64,000 nt of DNA from Blakeslea trispora. Its lineage: Eukaryota > Mucoromycota > Mucoromycetes > Mucorales > Choanephoraceae. This document shows positions 32,985 to 47,069 of the stretch, in pieces. The stretch covers positions 59,759 to 123,758 of the forward strand of contig JAIWNE010000099.1 of assembly GCA_025331445.1 (NCBI GenBank), in the 5' to 3' direction. Both the position numbers and the translations under genes were made by a program. Numbering within the stretch: the first letter of the stretch is position 1; each line of letters opens with the position of its first letter. A model generated the notes under the pieces. That model did not search any database, was not told the DNA's origin, and was given only the letters and a program-made list of their open reading frames with translations.

Positions 32985-33388
32985 AGTGCATTTCGCCCCT
33001 TTTTCCTACTACATGATTGATAGCAGTTTTATTCAAATAAATTTCAAAATAGCTGGCAAGCATGGACCTCAAAAGTTAAATTACCCTAGTCAGATCAAGA
33101 GGGAATAAAAAGCTAAACCCCTTTGGGATCAAGGTAAAAATGGAAAGGCTAGGGGAAAGGAGCGAAACAGAGAGATATGTCGAAAGTTTTCCCCTGAAAA
33201 TTGACCTTTTTTTAAAGTATTGTGACTACTTCACAAGGAATGGTCGTACGTAGATAATATGCATATGGTTGGAAAGCTCCTTTAACACTCTTTTTATCTT
33301 TGCCACCATATAATTTTCTAAAAACTACACTAAAGAAGATATTTTTGACACTAAAAGATTTGCACCTGAGACTTTTTTTTTTGCTCTT
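32985..33388. other. Region between MULE and the DDE relic
   Basis: About 400 bp with no gene seen. It probably belongs to the 5' part of the neighbouring decayed element or its flank. Confidence 0.4.
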
Positions 33389-34588
33389 TTGGATCGAATG
33401 GTCAGTGTCATCGTCAATAAGAGACGCGTTCGACACAACCTCGCGAAGCTTGGTCTCCTCCAAACTCTAACTGGGCTCTTTGACATCACTGGCTATGCTG
33501 CTCAGAAAGGGATTGCTCTATTTTGTAAGCGCTTGCAACCTTCCGAAAAACGACGTATGGGTCGTCCTGCTCGTCACTTGAAGCCGATGTATGTTTCTGC
33601 CTTAAAGGCCTGAGTTGGCGAAAACTACAGAGAAGGACGCGTGTCTACAGTCAGAAGTCTTTTAGTAGCACTCAAAGAACAAAAAAGAAACATTGTAGTG
33701 AGCTATGATGTTCTCTTGAAGGAGTTGCACACCTTAAAATTAACTTACAAGAAGGTGTGAAAGGAGGAACATTCTTCATGACAGTCCTGCCAACATTGAA
33801 TACAGATATAGGTATTCAAATGAACGATTGAAGAACCAAAATGGCAACAAGCAGCCAATTCAGCCTGAAGTATTTCTTGATGAATCATACTGCCACTTGG
33901 ATCACCATGCAACAAAGACTTGGGCACCAGTAGGAGGCGTAGTGAATGAGAGGGGAAGAAAGCCAATGATGGTCATGTTTGCTGCTTTCGTAGTCTTTAA
34001 ATCAGAAAGGAAGCTACGTGCAAACATGATCGAAGACAGCATCCAAGTGTGGCCAGCAAAGAATGGCAAAAAGTTCAACTTGGATTACCATGGTAACTTT
34101 ACTTCGGAAATATTTGAAGATATCTTCGAAAGGCTTTGTCAATCCTTGGCTCCTTATGGTAGTTGCATCATCCATATGGATGGTGCATCTTACCATAAGC
34201 GTACAAACAACCCCTTCCCAAAAACTGGGTCCAAAAGGAAGGAAATTGAGGAATGGCTTATTGACAATGGCCACTTGCAGGAGCAAGATACACCCAAAAA
34301 GAAACAAAAAAAGAGCTCCTCAAGATGGTAAAGGAGTTGGATATAAAGCCTGTATACACAACGTACGAGATTGCAGCCAAGTACAATCACAGAATCTTGA
34401 TCACGCTCCCCTACCTCTGTGAGCTTCAACCAATTGAAAAGGTATGGTCAATGGTAAAAAACCCAATTGCCTTTGACCCTGACCTGAATGGGACGTCGTG
34501 CTTGGCTTGTCTGGACATGAATCCTTTTAAAATCGAAGTCTTTATTTATATAATAAAGATCGTTTCTTACCTAAATCTACACTTATGA
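33389..34588 (+). pseudogene. Decayed IS630/Tc1-mariner-superfamily transposase
   Basis: Coding sequence is spread over three frames. The first part (33389-33613) has a basic helix-turn-helix-like stretch ending RMGRPARHLKP, then a stop. The next piece continues at 33612 with RVSTVRSLLVALKEQKRNI and breaks near 33760. The main piece (33828-34331) carries a first catalytic Asp (VFLDESYCHLDHH) and a second (CIIHMDGASYHKR). The last piece, in another frame, has LITLPYLCELQPIEKVWSMV with the final acidic residue. Stops and frame breaks show it is inactive. I could not identify terminal repeats. Its DESY and HMDGASYH forms set it apart from the Tc1-like relic at 55.6-57.1 kb. Confidence 0.8.
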
Positions 34589-37500
34589 TATTAGGAAAGG
34601 GTTTGAGCGCTTTCTGGCGCTATCGCTATACGTGTGTTTTTGATCAGAGTCATTAATGAACCAATGTTCCTGTTCAACTGCTTTTGTCCACAACTGACTA
34701 TTAGCAACCTCAATGTTCTAATGAATGTTTAAATAAAGTTTACACTTTCTACAAAAAATAATAATAAAGATCTATATTATAACTGAATTAAGTAATCCTA
34801 CTAACATTATATCGTTCTGAAATGATCTCATAAGCAAGTGGAATGAAGAAGACGATAGGTAATAAGTATTGCTAAAGAAAATGAAATGTCAATATGGCAT
34901 TCAAAGCGATACAAACTAGTCTATGACATTGCTCTCTCTAATATTCAGATTTGGTAATGTGTAAAGATTAAAGACAGCCAAAGACGCAATCGCTGTAGTA
35001 GATAGCAATTGGCATAAATACTCTCATATATTTTGTTTATAGTAAAGGCATACATAAAACAGTCTCAAACTATTTACTATACTTGTCACCTAACCTTTTA
35101 TCTACTTATTACACCTGAAATATCACATAACCCAATGGTTATTGAGATGTTAATACACCAAAGGCAAAGACTTGCTACCTATTGGACAGAATGTATCATT
35201 GTGTCGAAAAATGGAAAGAGACCTATAGGCATCATCAGCACTTCACACTAGAATCTGGTACGCCAAAAAGGACATCAAACAGTCTTGGCACACTCAGGGG
35301 CGTTAGGTCAATGAGATCTGCTAACAAGAGTATCAAATCAAGTCTTAGTACTGTCTACTTCTTCTGCAACGTCAAAGCAGATTCCTTTCTCTGTCATAGA
35401 CACAGTCAACAATGTGAGTTGCATAGACACACCAACTGTTGGGACAAACACATCTACATATGTGTTTTGATTAGCTGTTTATATGACATGATTAGCTTGT
35501 ATATTTTTATTGATACAAGAGTATCAGTTCATCATCCTGTTCTCTCTTTTACTGTAGAACAATGAACAGTAATCATTGCGAATGATCTATGTCAATCTTT
35601 GCTCTTTTTGTTTCATCAAATAAAGAAGCAAGATGTACGTTAATACAGAGCAAGAGTAAGTCAAGTTTGCCTATACAAGGAATGAACAAACAATTCATAT
35701 ATCAGCCAATAAGGATATTATTTGGTAATGTAATCAATCTACTTTACAAAAAACAAAGAAAAAAAGCATTCTTTTTCCCTTTTTCTTTTCTCTGGTTATT
35801 AAAAAAAATGAACAAAATATATATAAAGGCAAAATAGCTGTTCATTAGATTATGAGATATTTGCTAATACCTGCTTAGATAAATACACTTCAAGTCTCTT
35901 GCTGTTTAGAAAAAAGGCATATATTTTATTGTGCTCGTTGTCGCGTATCCGTGCTGATCAAAATGAATAGACTTTATTCTTAGTTGTTCTCTTCTGAAAG
36001 ATATGAAGAGTCATATATTCAAGAGCTAGAAAGCTATCTGAGAACCAGAAGACTAAATCAATGTTTACACTTTAGACTTTCTATCACTGAAGGTAAACTA
36101 TACATCACTTTTAGAGGGAGGGAGGACCGTGACCTTTAAACCCCCTCGCAGCTGGATGTGCCTTTCACATGTCAACTTGTAAGTAACTGTTATCAGAATA
36201 TAATACCTGGTTTTGGTGATCAATAGTCGCTTTCCTCCTTTCTTTTTCTCATTCTTTAAATCAGCTTGAACCAATACTATTCGCCTCTTCCTTCTTGTCG
36301 CAACGAAGACATCTCCACCAAGAAGGTTGTGAGTCCATTGCTGTCACCTTTCATAAAAGAAACTAAATGCTTAAAGCAATCTGGCCAAGAATCTTCAATT
36401 ATGAATTAGACAAGTCAAAACAAACTGTGAATTTTAAAACACTCTTGTTTAGTAATGATGAAGAATCAGTTAGAAGTAACGAAAGAAAAGGAAACCATGG
36501 AAGGAAGCCAGATGATGGGTTAAGAGTTGTCTTTAAAGAGCACCAGCAGCATATAATGCATATGAAAATAAAAAGTCAAAGCGTTGTATTGGAAGATCAA
36601 GTGCATCATGTTGGCTTTGCAAAATTAACAAATCTCATGAAGATGACGGCTATATGTCAAATCCTTTGCCTCTCCATAAAAAATAAATAAATCCAATGGA
36701 CTCAATTAAGTTTACTTTTTCGTAATTTATGAAATTGAGCAGTATCATTCAATGATCTTTATGTAAACTTGCAATCATGCTTTTCTTGACGTTTTGCAAG
36801 AGCTTTTTTTTTTCTTTTAAGCATTCTATATCCAAGCTTTCTGAGGGCTAAGCTTAGAGTAAAAAAAAAAAAAAGGAAGAAACCAAAGTACAAATCATGG
36901 TGCATATGGGATATCAGCACTTACAACAAAACTTTTTCTTTTTGACATTAAGATTGTTGGGTTGTTATCGTTTTTTTTTTTCTGGATTGGTTGCATGAAG
37001 ATTTCGAAAAGAGCTTTATTCCACGAATGCTTTAATTAGAATGACTCAAATAAATTTCTAGTAGTTTTCGAAAAAAAAATTCTAGATGCATACTAACCAG
37101 AAAACAAAAGAGGAATCTCAATTTCTGCCTTTCAAACAATGATCGGAAAGCCATTTCAGTGTTCATTCATCAAAGACCCATAAATTTGTAATTTAATACA
37201 TGAAATTAACCGATACATGATTTTTAAGAGTATCTTTTCGAGCTACAACATGTGCCGACTGCATCAACCAAGTAATACCAAAATGACTCGGATACCTGTG
37301 TGTTCCTTATAACGTCTTTGGATAGATATCTTTATGTGGTGTTTCAGTCAACTGTAGTGCAGTTGCAGACAGGACAAACAATGTCAAAATAATAGAGCTT
37401 ACTGACATCACATTTTGTTGCCCAGCCCTTAAAGCAGGTCAAAGGGAAATACTAGAAAAGGAGAGAATGACACTATTCAAGAAAATCAGGTGATGGTGTT

Positions 37501-38534
37501 ACTTTTTCTTCCGCTAGGGTCGTTACATATTTATCAGTGGTAATCAAGTATGACAACAATTCAAGAAACACCTGTAAAAAAAATAGAACCCCAAATATGA
37601 TTCTATACAAAGGATATATGGGTGCAATTGATGTATTCTTGCAGAATGGCCCTAAGCGTCTAATAGAAAAAAAGAAAGGTCTTGTTTCAACAGGTCAAAA
37701 AAGAAGAAGTTAGACATTTAAAAGAACGACTGTAGTTTACAAATGATCGACGCTAAAGCTGATCCTTTTCTTTTTTGAAAGTCCTCCTCCTTTTATCTAA
37801 CATTGAGTGCAACAAGGCTTTTATCATAGTCAATGTCTATTTTTTGTTTACTACTGGTAGTTAAACAGTTGCTTCTTTTCTTTTCTATACATTATGAGAA
37901 TTATTCAACTATCATATTTTGGAGTGAAAAGCAATATTGAGTTGCGTTACCTAATAGCTTCAAGTAACAGGGTTTTTTTTTGTTTCTGAGAGATAATTCA
38001 ATGTTTCACAAACTCTTATATTATAATGGAACCTGATCATAATTGCTAAATTAATTATCATACTCAATTGCAGAAAATATCTTATTCATCCTGCTCAAAG
38101 CTTACAAATTACAAATCATATTTACTGCTTCATTAAGAGACAAAACAACTAATTAAGTAAGCAACTCAAATAGTCGGATATCAGTTATATATAAAAGCCA
38201 TTATCTCTTAGACAAAAAAACGAAATCCTTGGATAGGTGAGACTCTTCTCTAAAATAATAATGAGTCTGTTGTACAATGTTTAGATGATAGCACTTATTG
38301 CTTCAGGACAAGGTGAAATAATTGACCCAACGTAATAACGGTTGGGAAAAGGAAAAAAAATGAGGTGTGGTTACAATTATAGAAAAAATTAGTTTCCATG
38401 GAAATGACTTGATGTCTAGAGAAAGAAAAATAAGGTTTGCTGTATTCTTTATTACTACTATGACAAGAAAAGCTTTCTGTAATGTATTGTACTACAGAAT
38501 CAAACACAAATTTACATGAATTGAAGCCCATCTA
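34589..38534. other. Gene-poor region, about 3.9 kb
   Basis: No supportable gene on either strand. Scattered open pieces (35033-35251, 35182-35565, 36367-36690) have no splice or start context. The piece at 36367-36690 contains ERKGNHGRKPDDGLRVVF, which may be a relic of a repeated mucoralean family, but this is only an impression. The final 100 bases are the pectinase promoter. Confidence 0.45.
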
Positions 38535-38548
38535 TGCGCTTTAAAAAT

Positions 38549-38562
38549 GTATATATATATTC
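38549..38562 (+). promoter_or_regulatory. TATA box of the polygalacturonase gene
   Basis: tgtatatatatatt lies about 60-70 bp upstream of the start codon at 38621. It is one of the few clear TATA boxes in the window, in keeping with an inducible, highly expressed secreted enzyme. Confidence 0.6.
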
Positions 38563-38620
38563 TACATCCATTACAGAATTCAGTTCTTTATTCTTCCTCT
38601 ATACCAACACATCTAATACA

Positions 38621-39766
38621 ATGGTTTACATTCCTTCTTTGTCCTCAGCTCTTGCTCTCATTACTGTCCTTGCTTCTGCTGCCCAAGCTGCCACCTGTAC
38701 TGTATCTAACAGCGGCAACGTTGCCAATAACATCGTATCTGCCTTCAACAACTGTAAAAACGGTGGTACTGTTGTCTTCTCTAAGGGCGTCACTTATAAC
38801 CTCAATGACATTGTTCAAGTTCAAGGCTTAAAGAATGTCAATGTTCATTTCTACGGTACTGTCAACTTACCTGCTTACAACACCAAGTACAATGGCAAGA
38901 GTGCTTATTTTATCATCAAGGGTGACAAGATCAATTTCGATGGTGGTAATACTGGTGTCTTTAATGGTAATGGACAGAAATGGTGGGATGCCAAGAACAG
39001 AAAGGCACCTACCGTCCTCAGAATCACTGCCAGCGGTGGCTCCAACTTTGCCAACTTCAAGATTGTTCAAGCTCCTCGTGCTCACATTGGTGTGACCAGC
39101 TCTGATGGTGTCACTCTTAACAAGATCACATTGCACACAGTCTCTTCTAGCAGCAACGATGCTCACAACACAGATGCTGTTGATATCTCCAACTCCAAGA
39201 ATGTCAACTGGTTCAATTCTGTTGTCACAAATGGTGATGACTGTATGGCCATCAACGGTAATACTTCCAACGTGAACGTCAAAAACGTTCAATGTACTGG
39301 CTCTCATGGTTTCTCTATCGGTTCTCTTGGTAAGGGTGGTGAAACAGCTGTTGTCTCCAACATCAGTGTTTCCAACAGCAAGTGTACCAACTGTCAAAAC
39401 GGTCTTCGTATCAAGACATGGCCTGGCGGTAAGGGTTCTGTCAGCAATGTTAAATTCGATAATGTTCAACTCAACAATGTGGATAACCCTATCGTTATTA
39501 CCACTCACTACTGTGACAACAACCAAAAATCTTACTGTAATGGTAACGATAAGGCTTCTTTGAGCATTAAGAATGTTCAAATCAAGAACATCTCTGGTTC
39601 TGCTTCTTCTAAGGGCAACCCTGTTGTCAGCATCAACTGTTCCAAGAACACACCTTGTTCTGCCTTTGCTATGTCTGGTGTCAATATCTCCAAGAGTTCC
39701 AAGACCAAGAAGAATGAATGTATCAACCTCTCTGGTTCTAACAGCATTGCTTACTGTAAGCAATAA
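38621..39766 (+). CDS. GH28 polygalacturonase, secreted
   Basis: A single exon encodes 381 residues. The start at 38621 gives a clean signal peptide (MVYIPSLSSALALITVLASA, cleaved around AQA-ATC); an upstream in-frame ATG at 38534 would precede it with 29 unlikely residues. The right-handed beta-helix enzyme has all four GH28 motifs: HNTDAVDIS, the catalytic pair in NGDDCMAIN, the His in GSHGFSIGSLG, and LRIKTWPGG. It hydrolyses galacturonan in pectin; endo or exo action cannot be read from the sequence. Several NxS/T sites suggest N-glycosylation. Codon choice is strongly biased (AAC, AAG, GGT, GTC, ATC), unlike its neighbours, which points to high expression. This bias also creates a long antisense frame. 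It stands alone between gene-poor DNA and DNA ligase. Confidence 0.95.
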   Translation: MVYIPSLSSALALITVLASAAQAATCTVSNSGNVANNIVSAFNNCKNGGTVVFSKGVTYNLNDIVQVQGLKNVNVHFYGTVNLPAYNTKYNGKSAYFIIKGDKINFDGGNTGVFNGNGQKWWDAKNRKAPTVLRITASGGSNFANFKIVQAPRAHIGVTSSDGVTLNKITLHTVSSSSNDAHNTDAVDISNSKNVNWFNSVVTNGDDCMAINGNTSNVNVKNVQCTGSHGFSIGSLGKGGETAVVSNISVSNSKCTNCQNGLRIKTWPGGKGSVSNVKFDNVQLNNVDNPIVITTHYCDNNQKSYCNGNDKASLSIKNVQIKNISGSASSKGNPVVSINCSKNTPCSAFAMSGVNISKSSKTKKNECINLSGSNSIAYCKQ

Positions 39767-40048
39767 GTTGACTTTTTCTTAAAATATATCTACATTATCC
39801 ATATGAATATCTCAATAAAACAATATAAATAATCAAAAAAACAGAATTCCGTCTTTACAATATAACAATCATTTATCTCACTTTGATTCATTGCTTATTG
39901 ATAGATCAATGATGCATAAAACTGTTCTTGGCTAAAGAAAATAATTTTTAAGAAATTAAGGTGACACAACAATGGTGAAAGTCTTACAAGTTCGCGTCGC
40001 GTAGTTGAAAAATTTATCGCGTTTCTTTTTTCTTCTTTTGTTATCAAA

Positions 40049-43000
40049 ATGGGTTTACAGAAAAAGACGACTCAAAAAAACCAAACTACACTAAAGTGCG
40101 TTATCACATGTGTTTCATTAAAAGAGTCAATGCTTGTTATCTTACCTGCTCCATTCTAGTTTTTTTGGCAACCAAAAACAGAGCTCTAAGCCTACCGAAA
40201 GCAAAGAAGGTAAACGATTCAAAACGATCCATTCAAGAGAAAGTGAGCGAGAAGAAAGCTAATAAACACAACCTTCTTCGAGGACATTAGAGGTCAAGAG
40301 AAAGAAAAGAAAGATTATCAGTGACAGTGAGGAAGAGGATCATGATGTGAAAGGGAGCAAACGGCCTGCGTTGGAAGAAGACGATCAAGTGATGGCCGAG
40401 ATCGTCGAAGCAAAACAAGAAGAAGACAAAGAGTTTGATAAAGAGATTGAAGAGGCAGCCAAGGAAGAGAAGGAAGCTAAAAAGGAGAACCAGGAAATGA
40501 AAGCAATTATTCATACCATGTAAACGAATTCGTCACCTTATATCATCCTTCCACTCTTTCTTTTTGTTTCTTAACGTTATCTTTTTCTTTACCTAGTGCT
40601 TCAGAAGGTGCAAACAAAAGTATTGGACAGGATTGGAAAGCAGGCACACCGTATGTTTCTTAAAAAGAGAGAGAAAGAAAAAATAAGCAAGTACTGACTA
40701 GACACTCTAGTGTTCCTTATGCTGTATTATGTAATACATTTGAACAATGTGAAGCCACTACCAAACGTTTAGAGATCACCGAGAATTTAGTTACACTTTT
40801 TGCCAAGGTGATGAAAACAACACCTGAAGGTTTACTGGAACTTTTATACATGTGCATCAACAAGGTTAGGCCTATACATAAGAAAAAGAGTTCAACAATC
40901 AATGACTTACTATTTTTTTTTAAAAAAAAAGCTTTGTCCTGATTATGAAGGACTTGAACTTGGTATTGGTGAATCTTTATTGATGAAGGCTATTGCTCAA
41001 TCTACCGGAAGAGATATGAAACAATTGAAAGCTGATTATGCTAAAATAGGTGATCTTGGTACTATTGCCATGGTAACATAAGACCACATTCCATCTGTTT
41101 GATCTGATCGACTTAGCCTTTTTTTTTTTTTTTGTATATAGAGTAGTAAAGGCTCACAGCGTACTTTGTTTAAACCCAAACCATTGACCGTGCCTCATGT
41201 TTTCCGTACATTAAAAGAAGTAGCTAAAATCACAGGTAACTCTGCACAATCTAAAAAGATTGATAAGATCAAGAGTTTGTTGGTTGCATGCCAACAGACA
41301 GAGGCAAAGTTTATTATTCGACACCTAGAAGGCAAACTTCGTATTGGTTTAGCTGAACAAACTGTTTTATCTGCCCTGGCTCAAGCAGTTGTATTACATG
41401 ATAAAGGTACTGAAAGAAGGAAGTTTCTTGAATCTTTGCTTACCTTTATTTACCTATAGCTACAAAAAAATTATCTTCTGAAAAGAAAGAAGAAGCTTTA
41501 GCCAGTGCTATAGAGACACTCAAATATGTTTACAAGTAAGCCATTTCTCTCTCTCTCTCTCTCTTTATCTATATATTCTAACAAAAAAAGTTTATTTCTA
41601 GTCAGTTACCATCTTACGATATCATTGTACCTGCTTTGCTCAAATATCCCTTGGGCGAATTGTTGGAGCATTGTACAATGCATCCTGGTATTCCTTTGAA
41701 GCCCATGTTGGCTCATCCTACTAAGAGCTTAACTGATATATTGGATCGCTTTGAAGGACAAAACTTCACCTGTGAATTTAAATATGATGGTGAACGTGCA
41801 CAAGTAAGTTGATTTAAACTAGAAAAGAATAAGTAGTCTTTATCCCAACTTAAACTCTTTTTTTTCTTCAAGATTCATCGTTTAGAAGATGGTACAATCA
41901 ATGTATATAGTCGTAATTCTGAAAATATGTCTGTAAGATACCCTGATATTATGAATGCTATTCATAAGGTAAGAAAGAAGTGATCTTATAGATTTTTTTT
42001 TTCTAAAAATTCATTTTTTTTCATATAGTGGATCAAACCTACAACAACTTCTTTCATTCTTGACTGTGAAGCTGTTGCTTGGGATAAAGTAGAACAAAAG
42101 ATTTTGCCCTTCCAAGTCTTGAGTACACGAAAGCGTAAGGATGTCAAAGAAGAAGAAATCGCTGTCCGTGTAGCTATTTTTGCATTTGATTGTCTTTATT
42201 TAAATGGCGAGGTAGGACTCGGTTGAAAAAAAAAGAAAGAGTAAGTCTAATGTGTTATTTTTAAACAGTCATTGTTACAAAAGCCTCTACAAGAACGCCG
42301 TACTCGCTTAAGGGAAGCATTCCAAGAGACACCCGATGAATTCTACTTTGCAAAGCATCTTGATTCAAACAACATTGATGATATTCAGACCTTTTTGGAT
42401 GTGTCCATCACCAGTAACTGTGAAGGTTTGATGGTCAAATCTTATGACAGCAAAGAGGCCACCTACGAACCCTCCAAGCGTTCTCGCAATTGGCTCAAGG
42501 TGAAGAAGGATTACTTGAGTACGGTAGGTGATTCAATGGATTTGGTTGTGATTGGTGCCTTTTATGGTAGGGGTAAACGTACCTCTGTCTATGGTGCCTT
42601 CTTGCTTGCCTGTTATGACCCCGAGACAGAAGAATATCAAACGATCTGTAAGATTGGTACTGGTTTCTCTGATGAAAATCTACAGTTGTTCTATAATACA
42701 CTCAAGGATCATGTGATTGAACAGCCCAAGCGCTTTTATTGTCTTGGTGAAAATCCAGTAAAGCCAGATATTTGGTTTGAACCTTGTCAGGTATGGGAAG
42801 TGAAATGTGCCGATTTGAGTGTCAGCCCAAGGTATATGGCTGGTGTAGGTCGTGTTGATCCTAGTAAAGGTATTTCCTTGCGTTTCCCTCGATTTATTCG
42901 ATTACGTGATGACAAGGATCCTGAAGACTCTACTTCCAGTGAACAAGTAAGTTTTCTGCTCTTTAAGAGAGAGAGATAAACTAAGCCATTCTCTCTCTTT

Positions 43001-43085
43001 TTTTTTTTTTTAGATCTGTCAATTCTATTATGATCAAGCAAATCAACAAGGCAATAAGAATACGAATGATATGGAATATTACTAA
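40049..43085 (+). CDS. ATP-dependent DNA ligase I
   Basis: About thirteen exons give roughly 750 residues. The N-terminus carries a PCNA-binding PIP box, QTTLNFFG, assembled across the first intron. A charged Lys/Glu region follows, then the DNA-binding domain ([38 protein letters not shown]). The nucleotidyl-transferase domain has the adenylated Lys in [10 protein letters not shown] and the [18 protein letters not shown] and WLKVKKDYL motifs. The OB-fold ends with [18 protein letters not shown] and [13 protein letters not shown]. It seals nicks and joins Okazaki fragments in the nucleus. A mitochondrial form by alternative start is known in yeast; none is seen here. One intron contains a CT microsatellite (about 41547-41564). 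Confidence 0.95.
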
Positions 43086-43367
43086 TAATAAAAAAAACAA
43101 TAATTTGGAGCTTTAATTAGAAGCTAACAAGAGAGAAATTATGAATAAGTGGAATAAAGAATAGGAGAGGATAAGAGAGTGTGTATGAGAGTGAGAGAAA
43201 GAAAGATTGGAGAATAGAAGGGCATATTGCTATCATTTTTTTTTTTACTTCTTTTTTTTTTTTTTTTTCAATTTTTCAGAGCCTTTTTTTTTTAAACAAA
43301 AACATATAAATACAAAAGTTTTTTCTTTCCTTTCCTTTGAATCAGGTCTTTTTTTTTTCTTTTTTTT

Positions 43368-45922
<2,555 letters not shown>

Positions 45923-46029
45923 TTATGACAAAAACTATTCTGTGTTGATTTTGAAAACAGAGTATTTGAATAAATAGAAAAAACAAAAAAGACGCGGTTT
46001 TATCCGGAGAAGTCCAGAGAAAATAGCAG

Positions 46030-46057
46030 GTGAGAGAGAGAGAAAGAGAGAGAGAGA
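46030..46057. repeat. GA-rich microsatellite
   Basis: Interrupted GA tract in the leader region upstream of the Miro start codon, followed by a short (CA)n tract near 46098-46111. Confidence 0.8.
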
Positions 46058-46250
46058 CAGACAACCAGAAGAGGGGGGAAAAATAAAAAAAAAATCGACA
46101 CACACACACACAAAAATAAAGGGGAGGGGAAATTATAAGACAGCAGTGAATTTTTTTTTTTTGCTCACACAGATAAAACACACACACATTATAGCTCAAC
46201 TGACAAATGTATCATCCTTTATCCTTTCTTTATTATTTTTATTATGTTAA

Positions 46251-47069
46251 TTACAATTCCATACCAGCAGCTTCATCTTCGGAAGAATCAAAGCTAACTG
46301 AACTCATATCATCTTCATCAGAACTATCATCAACTGCTGCATCCGCTGCTTCTTTTGTAGCATATCTCGAGACATAATCTAACCATCATCTTGTGTTATC
46401 AACAACACGCATAGATTGGGTTTAGCTCAAAGCTTACCTTTCACTTTAATTTCATACTTTGTAGGTTCTCGCATCAATAAGGCAGCAGCTTCACCATTTA
46501 AGGGATCGGTAGGATTGGGATATCGGAGTAACTGAGGAAGAAAGACTTCAAATATATTGATCATGTCTATTCTCATATTAGACCTCTCTTATTTTTCTTA
46601 TTCGTGCTCACACTTACCAAACATAGGACTCCATGTTTGATTAATCACATCCAGGCAAACAGATCCGCTCCTATAACAAAGTTGAATACATCAACAGATT
46701 CAATAGGAAACCACTTACACTTCGTCAATATTAGGATGAAATATTCTGTTCATAAAACCAATACTCGGTGATTTGTAAGGATATTGATCAGGCAATTCAA
46801 CATGAACTTTCCATACACCTCCAGTAAATGGTGCTAGTTCTTGTAAATAACTCTTTCTTTATTTTCCGAATTCATCAAAGACTTACTGTCAGTTGGACCA
46901 TCAAAACGAACATAAAACTCTTGCATATTATCATTCACTAAGGTGACTTCATAATCACTCATCAGGCTAATACACTCTTTGTTAGTAAACAAGAAAAATA
47001 AAGAGAGAAACATGAGGCTCATTACAGTTTCATCACGTCTGTTTCGATCCTTCTTCTTGGTGTTGACAT
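46251..47069 (-). CDS. UBC8: Ubiquitin-conjugating enzyme E2, UBC8/UBE2H family
   Basis: Several short exons, starting 47026-47069, 46887-46966 and onward to the stop at 46251, give about 185 residues. The UBC fold reads through [33 protein letters not shown] and the active-site Cys in [35 protein letters not shown] and an acidic tail ending [11 protein letters not shown] are close to the tail of human UBE2H. UBC8/UBE2H enzymes work with the GID/CTLH E3 ligase, which in yeast degrades gluconeogenic enzymes when glucose returns. E3 partner and targets here are inferred. The short first exon supplies [14 protein letters not shown]. Confidence 0.92.

Noticed and set aside
35182..35565. 127-codon frame with several Cys and His
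   Set aside because: No ATG context, no introns, no recognised family, lies in gene-poor DNA.
38867..39763. 298-codon open frame on the minus strand opposite the polygalacturonase
   Set aside because: It is an antisense shadow caused by strong codon bias in the GH28 gene; it has no family motif and the sense strand carries all catalytic motifs.
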